Below are positions 46,601 to 54,866 of a stretch of DNA of 64,000 nucleotides, in pieces (the stretch's first letter is position 1; every line of letters starts with the position of its first letter). Both the position numbers and the translations under genes were made by a program. The notes beneath the pieces were generated by a model, which was not told the DNA's origin, searched no databases, and was given only the letters and a program-made list of their open reading frames with translations. The DNA lies in the NCBI GenBank assembly GCA_947448695.1, contig CANFOL010000003.1:1-64000 (forward strand). The letters are read 5' to 3'. The DNA comes from Burkholderiaceae bacterium. GTDB taxonomy: Bacteria > Pseudomonadota > Gammaproteobacteria > Burkholderiales > Burkholderiaceae.

Positions 46601-47785
46601 TTACATTTTTACAACTTCAAGTGTCACTACTTTGCCATCTTTGTATTGATTCAAAGTAATAACACTTTCTTTTAAATCACCTTTCGAATCAAATGCAATC
46701 TGCCCAGACAAACCAGCATAATTGGTTGCAGGTAAAGCACCTAAAATAGCGGCTGCATCGGTAGCATTTGCACGCTTCATTGCATCAACAATAATCATGA
46801 CAGCGTCATAAGCCATAGGTGAGTAAATTTCTACTTGAGATTTAAAGCGCTCTTGATAATTCTTTAAAAAAGCTTCACCATTAGCTAAGCTTTCTTTTGG
46901 AACGCCTACTGTTGAGCAAATTACATTTTTAGCCGCATCGCCAGCGAGCTGTGCCAATGTTGGACTACAGATACCATCTCCGCCAATGATCTTTGCAGTA
47001 ATGCCAAGCTCCATTGCTTGCTTAGCAAATGGTCCGCCGGTAGCATCCATACCACCATATAAAATCACATCTGGTTTTTTAGATTTAATGTTCGTAAGAA
47101 TAGCTTTAAAGTCAGTGGCTTTATCATTTGTTGCTTCATGAATCACAATTTTTCCACCAGCAGCAAGAATTGTTTTTTCAAACTCATCAGCCAATCCCTT
47201 ACCGTATTGTGTTGAATCATCAACTATGGCAATGCTTTTTCCATTTAATTTTTCTAAAACGTATTTCGCTAATACTGGTCCTTGTTGAGCATCCGTTCCA
47301 ACTAAGCGAAATGTTGTTTTAAATCCCTGCTTGGTATATTCAGGATTTGTAGACGATGGTGAAATCTGAGCTATACCAGCTTCACTATAAATTTTAGAAG
47401 CGGGGATCGATACTCCAGAATTTAAATGCCCAACTACCGCTACAACTTTTTGGTCTACTAGTTTTTGAGCTACTTGCGTACCCTGTTTTGGATCCGAAGC
47501 ATCATCTTCCGCTAAAAACTCTAAGGTAACTTTTTTCCCATTAATTAAAAGACCTTGTTTATTGACCTCTTCAATGGCAAGTCTTGCCCCATTTTCGTTA
47601 TCTTTTCCAAGGTGCGCATTCGGTCCAGTTACAGGAGCAACATTTCCAATTTTGACTACAACTGAATCTGAGGACACTGAAGCGCTCTCTTTTTTCCCAC
47701 AAGCAACAAACATCAGTGTAGATAAACTCACGACACCAACAAGCTTAGTTAAATCTACGATTTTTTTATTTGTTTTGTAACCCAT
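46601..47785 (-). CDS. livK: branched-chain amino acid ABC transporter substrate-binding lipoprotein LivK-type
   Basis: Periplasmic receptor of 394 residues with a lipoprotein-like signal: basic start, LVGVVSLSTLMFVAC with the Cys followed by GKKES (the -3 residue is Phe, less common than Leu). The mature part has VKIGNVAPVTGPNAHLGKDNENGARLA, IAVVGH-type VAVVGHLNSGVSIPASKI, AQISPSSTNPEYT and a hinge typical of peripla_BP_6. AAGGAG lies seven bases before the ATG. Ligand is Leu/Ile/Val by operon type, but family members also bind amides or aromatic acids. Confidence 0.93.
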   Translation of the reverse strand: MGYKTNKKIVDLTKLVGVVSLSTLMFVACGKKESASVSSDSVVVKIGNVAPVTGPNAHLGKDNENGARLAIEEVNKQGLLINGKKVTLEFLAEDDASDPKQGTQVAQKLVDQKVVAVVGHLNSGVSIPASKIYSEAGIAQISPSSTNPEYTKQGFKTTFRLVGTDAQQGPVLAKYVLEKLNGKSIAIVDDSTQYGKGLADEFEKTILAAGGKIVIHEATNDKATDFKAILTNIKSKKPDVILYGGMDATGGPFAKQAMELGITAKIIGGDGICSPTLAQLAGDAAKNVICSTVGVPKESLANGEAFLKNYQERFKSQVEIYSPMAYDAVMIIVDAMKRANATDAAAILGALPATNYAGLSGQIAFDSKGDLKESVITLNQYKDGKVVTLEVVKM

Positions 47786-47829
47786 ATTAATTCTCCTTAG
47801 CTGAACTTAACACGCCGAATATAATGCAA

Positions 47830-48801
47830 TTATTGTTTTATTCTACTGGTTGAATTTGGATTTAAACCCTTTGGTAATTGAAATATTGTATTTTCAATTA
47901 CTCCGTCTAGTGACCGCACTGCTCGTGGACCAAATTCTCTAATTTTTTCTATGATAGATTGTGCAAGAATCTCCGGTGCTGATGCACCTGCTGTTAAGCC
48001 TACACGTTTTATGTCTTTAAACCACTCTGCCTTTAATTGGGAGGGGTGATCGACCATGTAGGCCTTTACACCTAATTTTTCGGAAAGCTCCCACAATCGA
48101 TTCGAGTTCGAACTATTAGGGCTACCCACGACAATAACTAATTCAACTTGAGGCACCATTAATTTGACAGCATCTTGTCGATTCTGAGTTGCATAACAAA
48201 TATCTTGTTTTTTAGGTTCCGTAATTTGAGGAAATTTTTTAGTCAATGCCACAACAATATCTGCCGTTTCATCAATCGATAAAGTGGTTTGCGTCACATA
48301 AGCAATTGGCATGCTTGAAGGCAAATCCAAGTGCGCAACATCATCTACCGTTTGAACCAAACTAATACGATCTTTCACCTGACCCATAGTTCCTTCAACT
48401 TCAGGATGACCCTTATGACCAATCATCACGATATAGTGACCATCGCGATACATTTTCGCCACTTCAACATGAACCTTTGTTACCAATGGGCATGTCGCAT
48501 CAAAAACTTGAAAGCCTCTTGCTTGAGCTTCTTCTTTTACCTTAGGGGGAACTCCATGAGCACTAAAGACCAAGGTTGCCCCAACAGGCACATTAGCCAA
48601 ATCATCAATGAAGATAGCTCCTCTAGAACGCAAGTCATCCACCACATATTTATTATGAACGATTTCATGGCGCACATAGATCGGGGCTCCAAATTGCTCC
48701 AAGGCTTGGTTAACAATCGTAATTGCTCGATCAACCCCAGCACAAAAGCCTCTTGGTTGCGCCAACAAAATTTCGGCGGTAGTGTGAATGTCTTGAGTCA
48801 T
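47830..48801 (-). CDS. ispH: 4-hydroxy-3-methylbut-2-enyl diphosphate reductase
   Basis: Last MEP-pathway enzyme, producing IPP and DMAPP with a [4Fe-4S] cluster, 323 residues. The three cluster Cys are in GFCAGVDRAI, ATCPLVTKVH and CYATQNRQ. The proton-relay Glu is in GHKGHPEVEGTMGQ, and YVTQTTLSIDET carries the conserved Thr. VGSPNSSNSNRL also matches. It follows fkpB by 18 bp, the same pairing as fkpB-ispH in E. coli. Confidence 0.98.
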   Translation of the reverse strand: MTQDIHTTAEILLAQPRGFCAGVDRAITIVNQALEQFGAPIYVRHEIVHNKYVVDDLRSRGAIFIDDLANVPVGATLVFSAHGVPPKVKEEAQARGFQVFDATCPLVTKVHVEVAKMYRDGHYIVMIGHKGHPEVEGTMGQVKDRISLVQTVDDVAHLDLPSSMPIAYVTQTTLSIDETADIVVALTKKFPQITEPKKQDICYATQNRQDAVKLMVPQVELVIVVGSPNSSNSNRLWELSEKLGVKAYMVDHPSQLKAEWFKDIKRVGLTAGASAPEILAQSIIEKIREFGPRAVRSLDGVIENTIFQLPKGLNPNSTSRIKQ

Positions 48802-48819
48802 ATTGAAGGATTATTTATA

Positions 48820-49263
48820 TTAAAGTATAGAAATAATTTTGACTTCAAAGACCATCTCTTTACCAGCCAATGGATGGTTAAAATCAAACCAAGCGCCAGT
48901 CTCATCCATACTCTGCAAAATACCAGCATATTTACCGCCGTGGGGGGCTTCAAACTCAACCATATCACCTACGGAATAATCAGCTTCTGGATCACTGTTT
49001 TGATGCAAGGTTTGAATAGATATCTTTTGCACCAAGTCAGGATTACGCAATCCATAGCCATTTTCCGGGCTCAGCGTAAATGTTTGATGATCACCGCTAG
49101 ACAATCCCATCATGACATCCTCCAAGCCTGGAGCGAACTGGCCCGCACCCACCAAAACCGTGGCGGGTTTATCTGTAAATGTATTAGCAATGTCTGCACC
49201 ATCCTTAAAACTCAATCGATAATGCAATGTCAAAAAAGATTCGTTTTCTACAATTTTTTCCAT
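48820..49263 (-). CDS. fkpB: FKBP-type peptidyl-prolyl cis-trans isomerase (SlpA/FkpB-like)
   Basis: Small prolyl isomerase and chaperone of the SlpA/FkpB type, 147 residues with the insert-in-flap domain. The N-terminal half has FLTLHYRLSFKDG and FAPGLEDVMMGLSSGDHQTF. The inserted flap spans SPENGYGLRNPDLVQ to about VGDMVEF, and DFNHPLAGKEMVFEVKI is the SlpA C-terminal signature. It is located just upstream of ispH and divergent from radC by 18 bp. Confidence 0.93.
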   Translation of the reverse strand: MEKIVENESFLTLHYRLSFKDGADIANTFTDKPATVLVGAGQFAPGLEDVMMGLSSGDHQTFTLSPENGYGLRNPDLVQKISIQTLHQNSDPEADYSVGDMVEFEAPHGGKYAGILQSMDETGAWFDFNHPLAGKEMVFEVKIISIL

Positions 49264-49281
49264 AATATTCCTATTGTAGCC

Positions 49282-49986
49282 ATGGCACCACCAACTCGCT
49301 CATCTATCAGAAATTGGCCTATTGAAATGCGCCCTAGAGAAAGGGTTTTACAATTTGGGATCCAATCATTAAGTAATGCTGAATTATTGGCAATTTTTAT
49401 TCAAACTGGGAATAAAAACCGAAATGCTATTGAACTATCCTCTGATATTTTGCAACACTTTGGTGGATTTCAACAACTCTTAACTAGCTCTTTAGAGGAT
49501 TTTAAAGATATCCCAGGTTTAGGCATTGCAAAATGGACGCAAATACAAGCTGCTCAAGAGTTAGTAAAAAGAGCTAGCTTAGAGAAGTTGAAAGATCGAC
49601 CGCTTTTACAGTCTCAAGCAATGACAAGACAGTTTTTACAATCTAGCATTGGTTCCTTAGATCATGAGGTTTTTGCTTGTTTTTTTCTTGATCAAATGGG
49701 TTATTTGATTGAGTTTAAAGTTCTCTTTCGAGGGGATTCCCAGCAAACTTTTATTTATCCTCGAGAGTTGGTAAAAGAGGCCCTCAAGAGAAACAGTTCT
49801 GCTGTCATCTTGGCCCACAACCATCCAAATGGACTGGCTTTTCCGAGTGAGGCTGATATAGCTTTAACAAAAACACTTAGAAAATTATTATTTTCTATAG
49901 AAATCAATGTCCTAGATCATCTCATCGTCACTCATAATGCCTTTTATTCACTTTTAGATGGCGGAAACCTAAACCAAGAAGAATAA
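49282..49986 (+). CDS. radC: RadC family JAB/MPN-domain protein
   Basis: A 234-residue protein with an N-terminal UPF0758 helix-hairpin-helix part (RPRERVLQFGIQSLSNAELLAI, FKDIPGLGIAKWTQIQAAQEL) and a C-terminal JAMM metalloprotease-like domain with FLDQMGYLIEF, the Glu strand and HNHPNGLAFPSEAD. Despite the name, a repair role is doubtful and the activity is unknown. The true start is ATG 49282. The frame stays open for another 950 bp upstream only as an antisense shadow of ispH and fkpB. Confidence 0.93.
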   Translation: MAPPTRSSIRNWPIEMRPRERVLQFGIQSLSNAELLAIFIQTGNKNRNAIELSSDILQHFGGFQQLLTSSLEDFKDIPGLGIAKWTQIQAAQELVKRASLEKLKDRPLLQSQAMTRQFLQSSIGSLDHEVFACFFLDQMGYLIEFKVLFRGDSQQTFIYPRELVKEALKRNSSAVILAHNHPNGLAFPSEADIALTKTLRKLLFSIEINVLDHLIVTHNAFYSLLDGGNLNQEE

Positions 49987-50071
49987 TAGAAATATTCTAA
50001 TTGGTCTTGGCAATTCTAATTAGTAAATGCTATAATCATTGTCTTTAGTACAGAATATGAAGGAGTGTGTC

Positions 50072-50305
50072 ATGGCTAAAGTATGCCAAGTCACCGGGAA
50101 AAAGCCGATGGTCGGTAACAATGTTTCCCATGCAAACAATAAAACTAAGCGTCGTTTTTTGCCAAACTTGCAAAATCGCCGCTTTTGGGTTGAGTCAGAA
50201 AACCGTTGGGTGAGCTTACGTCTTACCAATGCGGGACTACGTCTCATTGATAAAAACGGTATTGATTCAGTTTTAGCTGATATCCGTGCTCGTGGTGAAC
50301 TATAA
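50072..50305 (+). CDS. rpmB: 50S ribosomal protein L28
   Basis: A 77-residue L28 with [40 protein letters not shown] and a C-terminal [19 protein letters not shown] sits seven bases before the ATG at 50072; earlier in-frame starts are ignored. rpmG follows after 18 bp, the usual pair. Confidence 0.98.
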   Translation: MAKVCQVTGKKPMVGNNVSHANNKTKRRFLPNLQNRRFWVESENRWVSLRLTNAGLRLIDKNGIDSVLADIRARGEL

Positions 50306-50323
50306 AAACTTAAGGAACCCATC

Positions 50324-50491
50324 ATGGCAAAAGGCGGACGCGAAAAAATTAAATTAGAATCAACTGCTGGTACTGGTCATTTCTATACCACTACTAAAAA
50401 TAAAAGAACTACTCCTGAAAAAATGGAAATCATGAAATTTGATCCTAAAGCTCGTAAGCATGTTTCTTATAAAGAAACAAAGATCAAGTAA
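50324..50491 (+). CDS. rpmG: 50S ribosomal protein L33
   Basis: A 55-residue L33: [40 protein letters not shown] and [12 protein letters not shown]. It lacks the CxxC zinc pairs, so it is the zinc-free form, which is the normal type in proteobacteria. AAGGA precedes the ATG by eight bases, and a strong terminator follows. Confidence 0.98.
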   Translation: MAKGGREKIKLESTAGTGHFYTTTKNKRTTPEKMEIMKFDPKARKHVSYKETKIK

Positions 50492-50504
50492 TTACAGTTG
50501 AATC

Positions 50505-50536
50505 AAAAAAAACCGCACAGCAGTGCGGTTTTTTTA
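50505..50536. terminator. bidirectional terminator after rpmBG and the desaturase
   Basis: AAAACCGCAC and GTGCGGTTTT flank an AGCA loop, with A-runs on the left and T-runs on the right, so it works on both strands. It sits between the rpmG stop and the convergent desaturase stop, overlapping the latter by three bases. Confidence 0.9.
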
Positions 50537-51745
50537 TGCCAAAGTTTTTAATTTTTGAGAAAAGAGTTGCAAGAACTGACTATTACTTTTCTCGGCTTTA
50601 GAGCACCAATGATGTAACTGCTCTAGTAATTGATCTCCAGTCGCAGAGGATCTTGACCAAATTTGGGTCAACTCCCTGCGCATCTCAATCAAATGTTTGA
50701 TCCGATCATTTGTATTCATTAAAGTTTCTAAACGACTTTTATGATCCAAACTTAATTTATTTTCATCCTTACATAACCATTGATGATTGTCTGCAAAGTC
50801 TTTTGCAAGATTTTTCATAACTCCAACTTCTTGTCTGAAAGCTTCTTTTAATGTCTTACTGTAGTGCGCCATAATCTCATAACGATGTTTAATGACTGTT
50901 TTTACAAGCTCATCATTGATCGCTTGAGTTTGCGTTTGACGCATTACAGGAATCGTCTTTTTAACATGGGCAAGCTTTAAGCTCTGTAATATGCGAATAT
51001 AAAACCATCCAATATCAATTTCATACCATTTGCTGGATAGCTTAGCGCTCGTAGCAAATGTGTGGTGATTGTTGTGCAACTCTTCACCACCAATAATAAA
51101 ACCTAAAGGAAGGATATTTCTCGAGGCATCTTCGCAGTCATAATTACGATAACCCCAAAAATGTCCAATGCCGTTAATAATTCCCGCAGCGGTAACAGGA
51201 ATCCAAATCATTTGAATCGCCCATATAAACCCACCAACAGCCCCAAATAAAAGAAGGTTGATAACCATCATCAAACCAACCCCTTGCCAACGGTATTTGG
51301 AGTATATGTGGTTTTCGACCCAGTCATCAGGTGTGCCATGGCCAAATTTATCCATGGTTTCTTGATTATTTACTTCTAATTTATATAAATCAGCACCACG
51401 CCATAAAACTGTGTGAATCCCTAATACCTGCGGACTATGAGGATCATCAACGGTTTCACATTTTGCATGATGTTTACGATGTATCGCAGCCCATTCTTTA
51501 GTTACCATGCCTGTTGTTAACCACAACCATAAACGGAAAAAATGTGCGACGGCAGGATGTAAATCGAGGGCTCGATGAGCTTGATGTCGATGTAAAAAAA
51601 TAGTCACGCTAGCGATGGTGATGTGGGTCATGACCATGAGGTACCAAAAGATTCCCCATCCTGACCACTGTAATACTCCACCAGACAGGCATTCAAGCAA
51701 CCATGCTGGTAAAACTTGACCTAATTCTTGCAAAATTAAACTCAC
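50534..51745 (-). CDS. membrane fatty acid desaturase (acyl-CoA delta-9 type)
   Basis: Di-iron membrane desaturase of 403 residues introducing a double bond into acyl chains. All three His boxes are present: LHRHQAHRALDLHP, AAIHRKHHAKCE and EELHNNHHTFATSAK. Four transmembrane segments surround them (for example IFWYLMVMTHITIASVTIF). A C-terminal tail of about 120 residues, helical and charged, extends beyond the catalytic region; its role is unknown. It may serve membrane fluidity control. It ends at a shared terminator and starts 23 bp from the rsmB-like stop. Confidence 0.9.
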   Translation of the reverse strand: MSLILQELGQVLPAWLLECLSGGVLQWSGWGIFWYLMVMTHITIASVTIFLHRHQAHRALDLHPAVAHFFRLWLWLTTGMVTKEWAAIHRKHHAKCETVDDPHSPQVLGIHTVLWRGADLYKLEVNNQETMDKFGHGTPDDWVENHIYSKYRWQGVGLMMVINLLLFGAVGGFIWAIQMIWIPVTAAGIINGIGHFWGYRNYDCEDASRNILPLGFIIGGEELHNNHHTFATSAKLSSKWYEIDIGWFYIRILQSLKLAHVKKTIPVMRQTQTQAINDELVKTVIKHRYEIMAHYSKTLKEAFRQEVGVMKNLAKDFADNHQWLCKDENKLSLDHKSRLETLMNTNDRIKHLIEMRRELTQIWSRSSATGDQLLEQLHHWCSKAEKSNSQFLQLFSQKLKTLA

Positions 51746-51768
51746 TCTAATCGACTAAAACAGCTATT

Positions 51769-53238
51769 TTACTCTTCTTCCACCAATGTTTCTTGCGCTT
51801 CTGCTGGAATCGCTTTAATCGTTGTTTTTTTCTCTAGAATAGCGGCAAAAAAACCATCGGTTTCATATCGATTAGGCCAAAGTTGCCACCAAGATGAGTC
51901 CAAACTTGCGCCAACTGGAATGTCATTTAACTGCGGAAATGATCCACTAAGGACCTTTTTCGGATCAAGTAATTCAAAATTTGGGTGTTGTTTTAAAAAT
52001 TCAAGAACGATATCTTGATTTTCTTGTTCTAAGATACTACAGGTTGCATAAACCAATCTCCCACCTGGTTTTAATAATTTAGCGGCGGCACAAAGTATCG
52101 AGTACTGTTTTGCTTGAAGCTCTTCAATTGACTGAGGGCTTTGACGCCACTTTAAATCAGGATTCCGTCGAAGGGTGCCTAAACCACTACAAGGCGCATC
52201 GACTAAAACCCGATCAATTTTGCCAGCTAAACGCTTTACTTTAGCGTCATTTTCACTATCAATCCATACCGGATGAACATTGGACAATCCACTTTTAGCA
52301 ACTCTTGGCTTCAATCTTGCAAGCCTTCTTGCTGATATGTCAAAGGCATACAATCGCCCCATGGATTTCATCATGGCGCCCATTGCGAGTGTCTTGCCTC
52401 CAGCTCCAGCACAAAAATCAACCACCATCTCACCTCTTTTAGGGGCCAGTAACATACTGAGCAATTGACTACCTTCATCTTGAACCTCAAATTTGCCATC
52501 TTTAAAACTTTGCAAATTTTGTAATGCCGGCTTGCCAAGTAACCTTACCCCTAATTCAGAATATGGTGTCGGTACCGCCTGATAACGTCCCCCAAGAAGA
52601 TTTAACTCTTCAAGCAAAGTTTCTCTTTTTTCTTTTATCGTATTCACACGGCAATCAAGGGCAGCAGGCTTTAATAAAGCAATTGCTAACTCTTCACGAA
52701 ACTGAGTACCAACTTGCTGCTCCAACTCCTCCCATAACCAATCCGGTAAATTAAATCTCACCGGTGGTGTTAAGCTATCTCTAGGATAGTTAACAAATCT
52801 TTGTAACCAATCAATTTCGCCAGGGTGCGCAATAAATGCTAAATCAGCTAAGGCACTCTCTAATCGATGACTAGTCCCTAAGCCCCCTTCAGATAATGAA
52901 ATCATTAAACCCAACAAAGCAATTCTTCTATAAAGAGCCCCTTGCCCACTTTGGGCGTATTGCAGTAACTCTAATTTATGTCGCAAAACTGAAAATGTCG
53001 ACTCTGCAATCAAAGCTCTATCACGATTTCCGAGCTGACTATTATCTTTAAAGTATTTACTCACAACCATATCTGAGGGGCTGTCAAACTTTAAGACTTC
53101 AGGTAGCAACCGCATCAAATGCTCTAAGTGAACAGGTAAGGCCTTTGCTTTAGCAATTGCGGGGTTGTAAGGGGCTTTTTTAGTTGAGCTTATCCTGCTC
53201 GAAACTTTCTTTGCAGGAGTAGTTTTTTTATTCATCAT
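51769..53238 (-). CDS. RsmB/NOP-family RNA cytosine-5 methyltransferase
   Basis: SAM-dependent rRNA methyltransferase of 489 residues, probably the one that makes m5C967 in 16S rRNA. A basic, disordered N-terminus (about 25 residues) is followed by a helical domain. The Rossmann core has DFCAGAGGKTLAMGA, LYAFDISARRLARLK, and the two catalytic Cys in VDAPCSGLGTLRRNPD and ATCSILEQEN. An NusB-like N-domain is not evident, so RsmB versus RsmF is unsure. Its start overlaps the purN stop by about 11 bases. Confidence 0.9.
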   Translation of the reverse strand: MMNKKTTPAKKVSSRISSTKKAPYNPAIAKAKALPVHLEHLMRLLPEVLKFDSPSDMVVSKYFKDNSQLGNRDRALIAESTFSVLRHKLELLQYAQSGQGALYRRIALLGLMISLSEGGLGTSHRLESALADLAFIAHPGEIDWLQRFVNYPRDSLTPPVRFNLPDWLWEELEQQVGTQFREELAIALLKPAALDCRVNTIKEKRETLLEELNLLGGRYQAVPTPYSELGVRLLGKPALQNLQSFKDGKFEVQDEGSQLLSMLLAPKRGEMVVDFCAGAGGKTLAMGAMMKSMGRLYAFDISARRLARLKPRVAKSGLSNVHPVWIDSENDAKVKRLAGKIDRVLVDAPCSGLGTLRRNPDLKWRQSPQSIEELQAKQYSILCAAAKLLKPGGRLVYATCSILEQENQDIVLEFLKQHPNFELLDPKKVLSGSFPQLNDIPVGASLDSSWWQLWPNRYETDGFFAAILEKKTTIKAIPAEAQETLVEEE

Positions 53239-53899
53239 TGGAATGAATGATTCCTTCAGGGGTAGTTGGCAACATAAAAAATTGTTGCTGCGCAGGTTCT
53301 ACTCTAACATTTCCCTGCTCTAAAATAATTTGTTCGCGAATAAACCACTCAATTGCTTGTGGATAGATCAGATGCTCGATTTGCAAAACTCTACTCGCAA
53401 GCGCCTCTTCGGTGTCATTCTCCATGACCGGAACGACACCCTGGGCAATAATTGGGCCAACATCCAAATCTTCAGTGACAAAGTGTACCGTAGCTCCATG
53501 CCATTTGACCCCGGCTTTTAAGGCTGCACGGTGGGTGTTTAATCCTGGGAAACTGGGCAATAGGGATGGGTGAATGTTCATCAATTTTTCACTAAATTGA
53601 TGAACAAAATCTTTCGATAAAATTCTCATATAACCGGCTAAAACAATTAAATCAGGCTCAAAATCACGTGTTTTCTGTAATAAAGCTTGATCATATAATG
53701 ACCTATTAGAGAAGCTTGTGTGATCAATAATCGTCACTGGAACACGAAATTTCTTGGCAACTGCAACTCCAGGGGCCTCAGGCCGATTACAAATGACATG
53801 CACAATATTAGCTTCCCAAGCCCTTGTATGTTGAGCCTCAAGGATTGCAGCAAGATTTAATCCACGTCCAGAAATAAGAATCACAATTTTTTTCATCAC
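53228..53899 (-). CDS. purN: phosphoribosylglycinamide formyltransferase PurN
   Basis: Third step of purine synthesis, transferring formyl from 10-formyl-THF to GAR, 223 residues. ILISGRGLNLAAILEA is the phosphate loop (GRGSN in most relatives; here GRGLN). NIHPSLLPSFPGLNTH has the catalytic Asn and His, and HFVTEDLDVGPIIAQG the catalytic Asp. A second in-frame ATG at 53896 is an equal alternative. It is coupled with the downstream methyltransferase and divergent from ribF. Confidence 0.96.
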   Translation of the reverse strand: MMKKIVILISGRGLNLAAILEAQHTRAWEANIVHVICNRPEAPGVAVAKKFRVPVTIIDHTSFSNRSLYDQALLQKTRDFEPDLIVLAGYMRILSKDFVHQFSEKLMNIHPSLLPSFPGLNTHRAALKAGVKWHGATVHFVTEDLDVGPIIAQGVVPVMENDTEEALASRVLQIEHLIYPQAIEWFIREQIILEQGNVRVEPAQQQFFMLPTTPEGIIHSNDE

Positions 53900-53923
53900 C
53901 CCTAATATAATTGATAAATTGTT

Positions 53924-54865
53924 GTGAAAGTTATCCGCGGAATACCCCCCTCTTTAATTCGGACCCCGTGCGCCTTAACCATCGGTAATTTTGATGGTGT
54001 GCACTTGGGGCATCAGGCGTTGCTCGCAGAATTGCATGCCCACGCCAAACAGCATCAATTACAGACTTGTCTGTTAACTTTTGAACCCCACCCAAAAGAA
54101 TTTTTTGCCCCCCAAAATGCGCCAGCAAGAATCTTAGGGTTAAGAGACAAACTGGATGCCTTAAAAAAAACTAATGTGGATGTAGTGATCGTGGAACACT
54201 TCAATGCCCATTTTGCAAAGAAAACCCCTGATGAATTTGTGCATGACATCCTCATCAAAGGATTGAATACACGTCACATTGTTATTGGCGATGATTTCCA
54301 CTATGGCGCAAAAAGGGCTGGGAATATCGAATCTTTGAAAATAGCTGGGGAGCAATATGGATTTTCTGTTCAAGCTTTAAATACGATCAACGATTCTCAA
54401 TCTCAACGGATTTCCAGTACTGCAGTTAGAAATGCTTTGCGCCAAGGAGACCTTGAGCTTTCCAAACAATTGTTAGGGCGCCCCTATATGATCTCGGGGC
54501 ATGTCATCCACGGCAAAAAACTTGGACGAAATTTAGGATTTCCAACCTTAAACTTGGCTATGACAAATCGGTTCCAACAAAGACCTCCTGCGATGACAGG
54601 TATTTTTGTGGTTCAAGTACACGGTTTAGGAACAGATCCTATACAAGGGGTTGCCAGCTTAGGCTATCGACCTACTGTTGAAGATTCAGGCCGTGTTCTA
54701 CTCGAAACTCACCTATTTGATTTTAATGAAGAAGTCTATGGGAAAATTATCCAAGTAGAATTTTTGAAAAAGCTCAGAGATGAGGCAAAATACTCTGATT
54801 TAACCTCCTTGCAAATTGCAATTGAGGCTGATGCGAACGCTGCAAGAAATTATTTTAAAAATTAA
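53924..54865 (+). CDS. ribF: bifunctional riboflavin kinase / FMN adenylyltransferase
   Basis: Makes FMN and FAD from riboflavin, 313 residues. The N-terminal nucleotidyltransferase has [18 protein letters not shown] and [15 protein letters not shown], then [15 protein letters not shown]. The C-terminal kinase has [13 protein letters not shown] and [14 protein letters not shown]. The start is GTG 53924 with no better ATG. It is followed by ileS after one base, then lspA, an order common in proteobacteria. Confidence 0.96.
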   Translation: MKVIRGIPPSLIRTPCALTIGNFDGVHLGHQALLAELHAHAKQHQLQTCLLTFEPHPKEFFAPQNAPARILGLRDKLDALKKTNVDVVIVEHFNAHFAKKTPDEFVHDILIKGLNTRHIVIGDDFHYGAKRAGNIESLKIAGEQYGFSVQALNTINDSQSQRISSTAVRNALRQGDLELSKQLLGRPYMISGHVIHGKKLGRNLGFPTLNLAMTNRFQQRPPAMTGIFVVQVHGLGTDPIQGVASLGYRPTVEDSGRVLLETHLFDFNEEVYGKIIQVEFLKKLRDEAKYSDLTSLQIAIEADANAARNYFKN

Positions 54866-54866
54866 T

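Noticed and set aside
48331..49281. Long open frame upstream of and continuous with radC
   Set aside because: It lies antisense to ispH and fkpB, has no family features, and the RadC homology begins exactly at ATG 49282.
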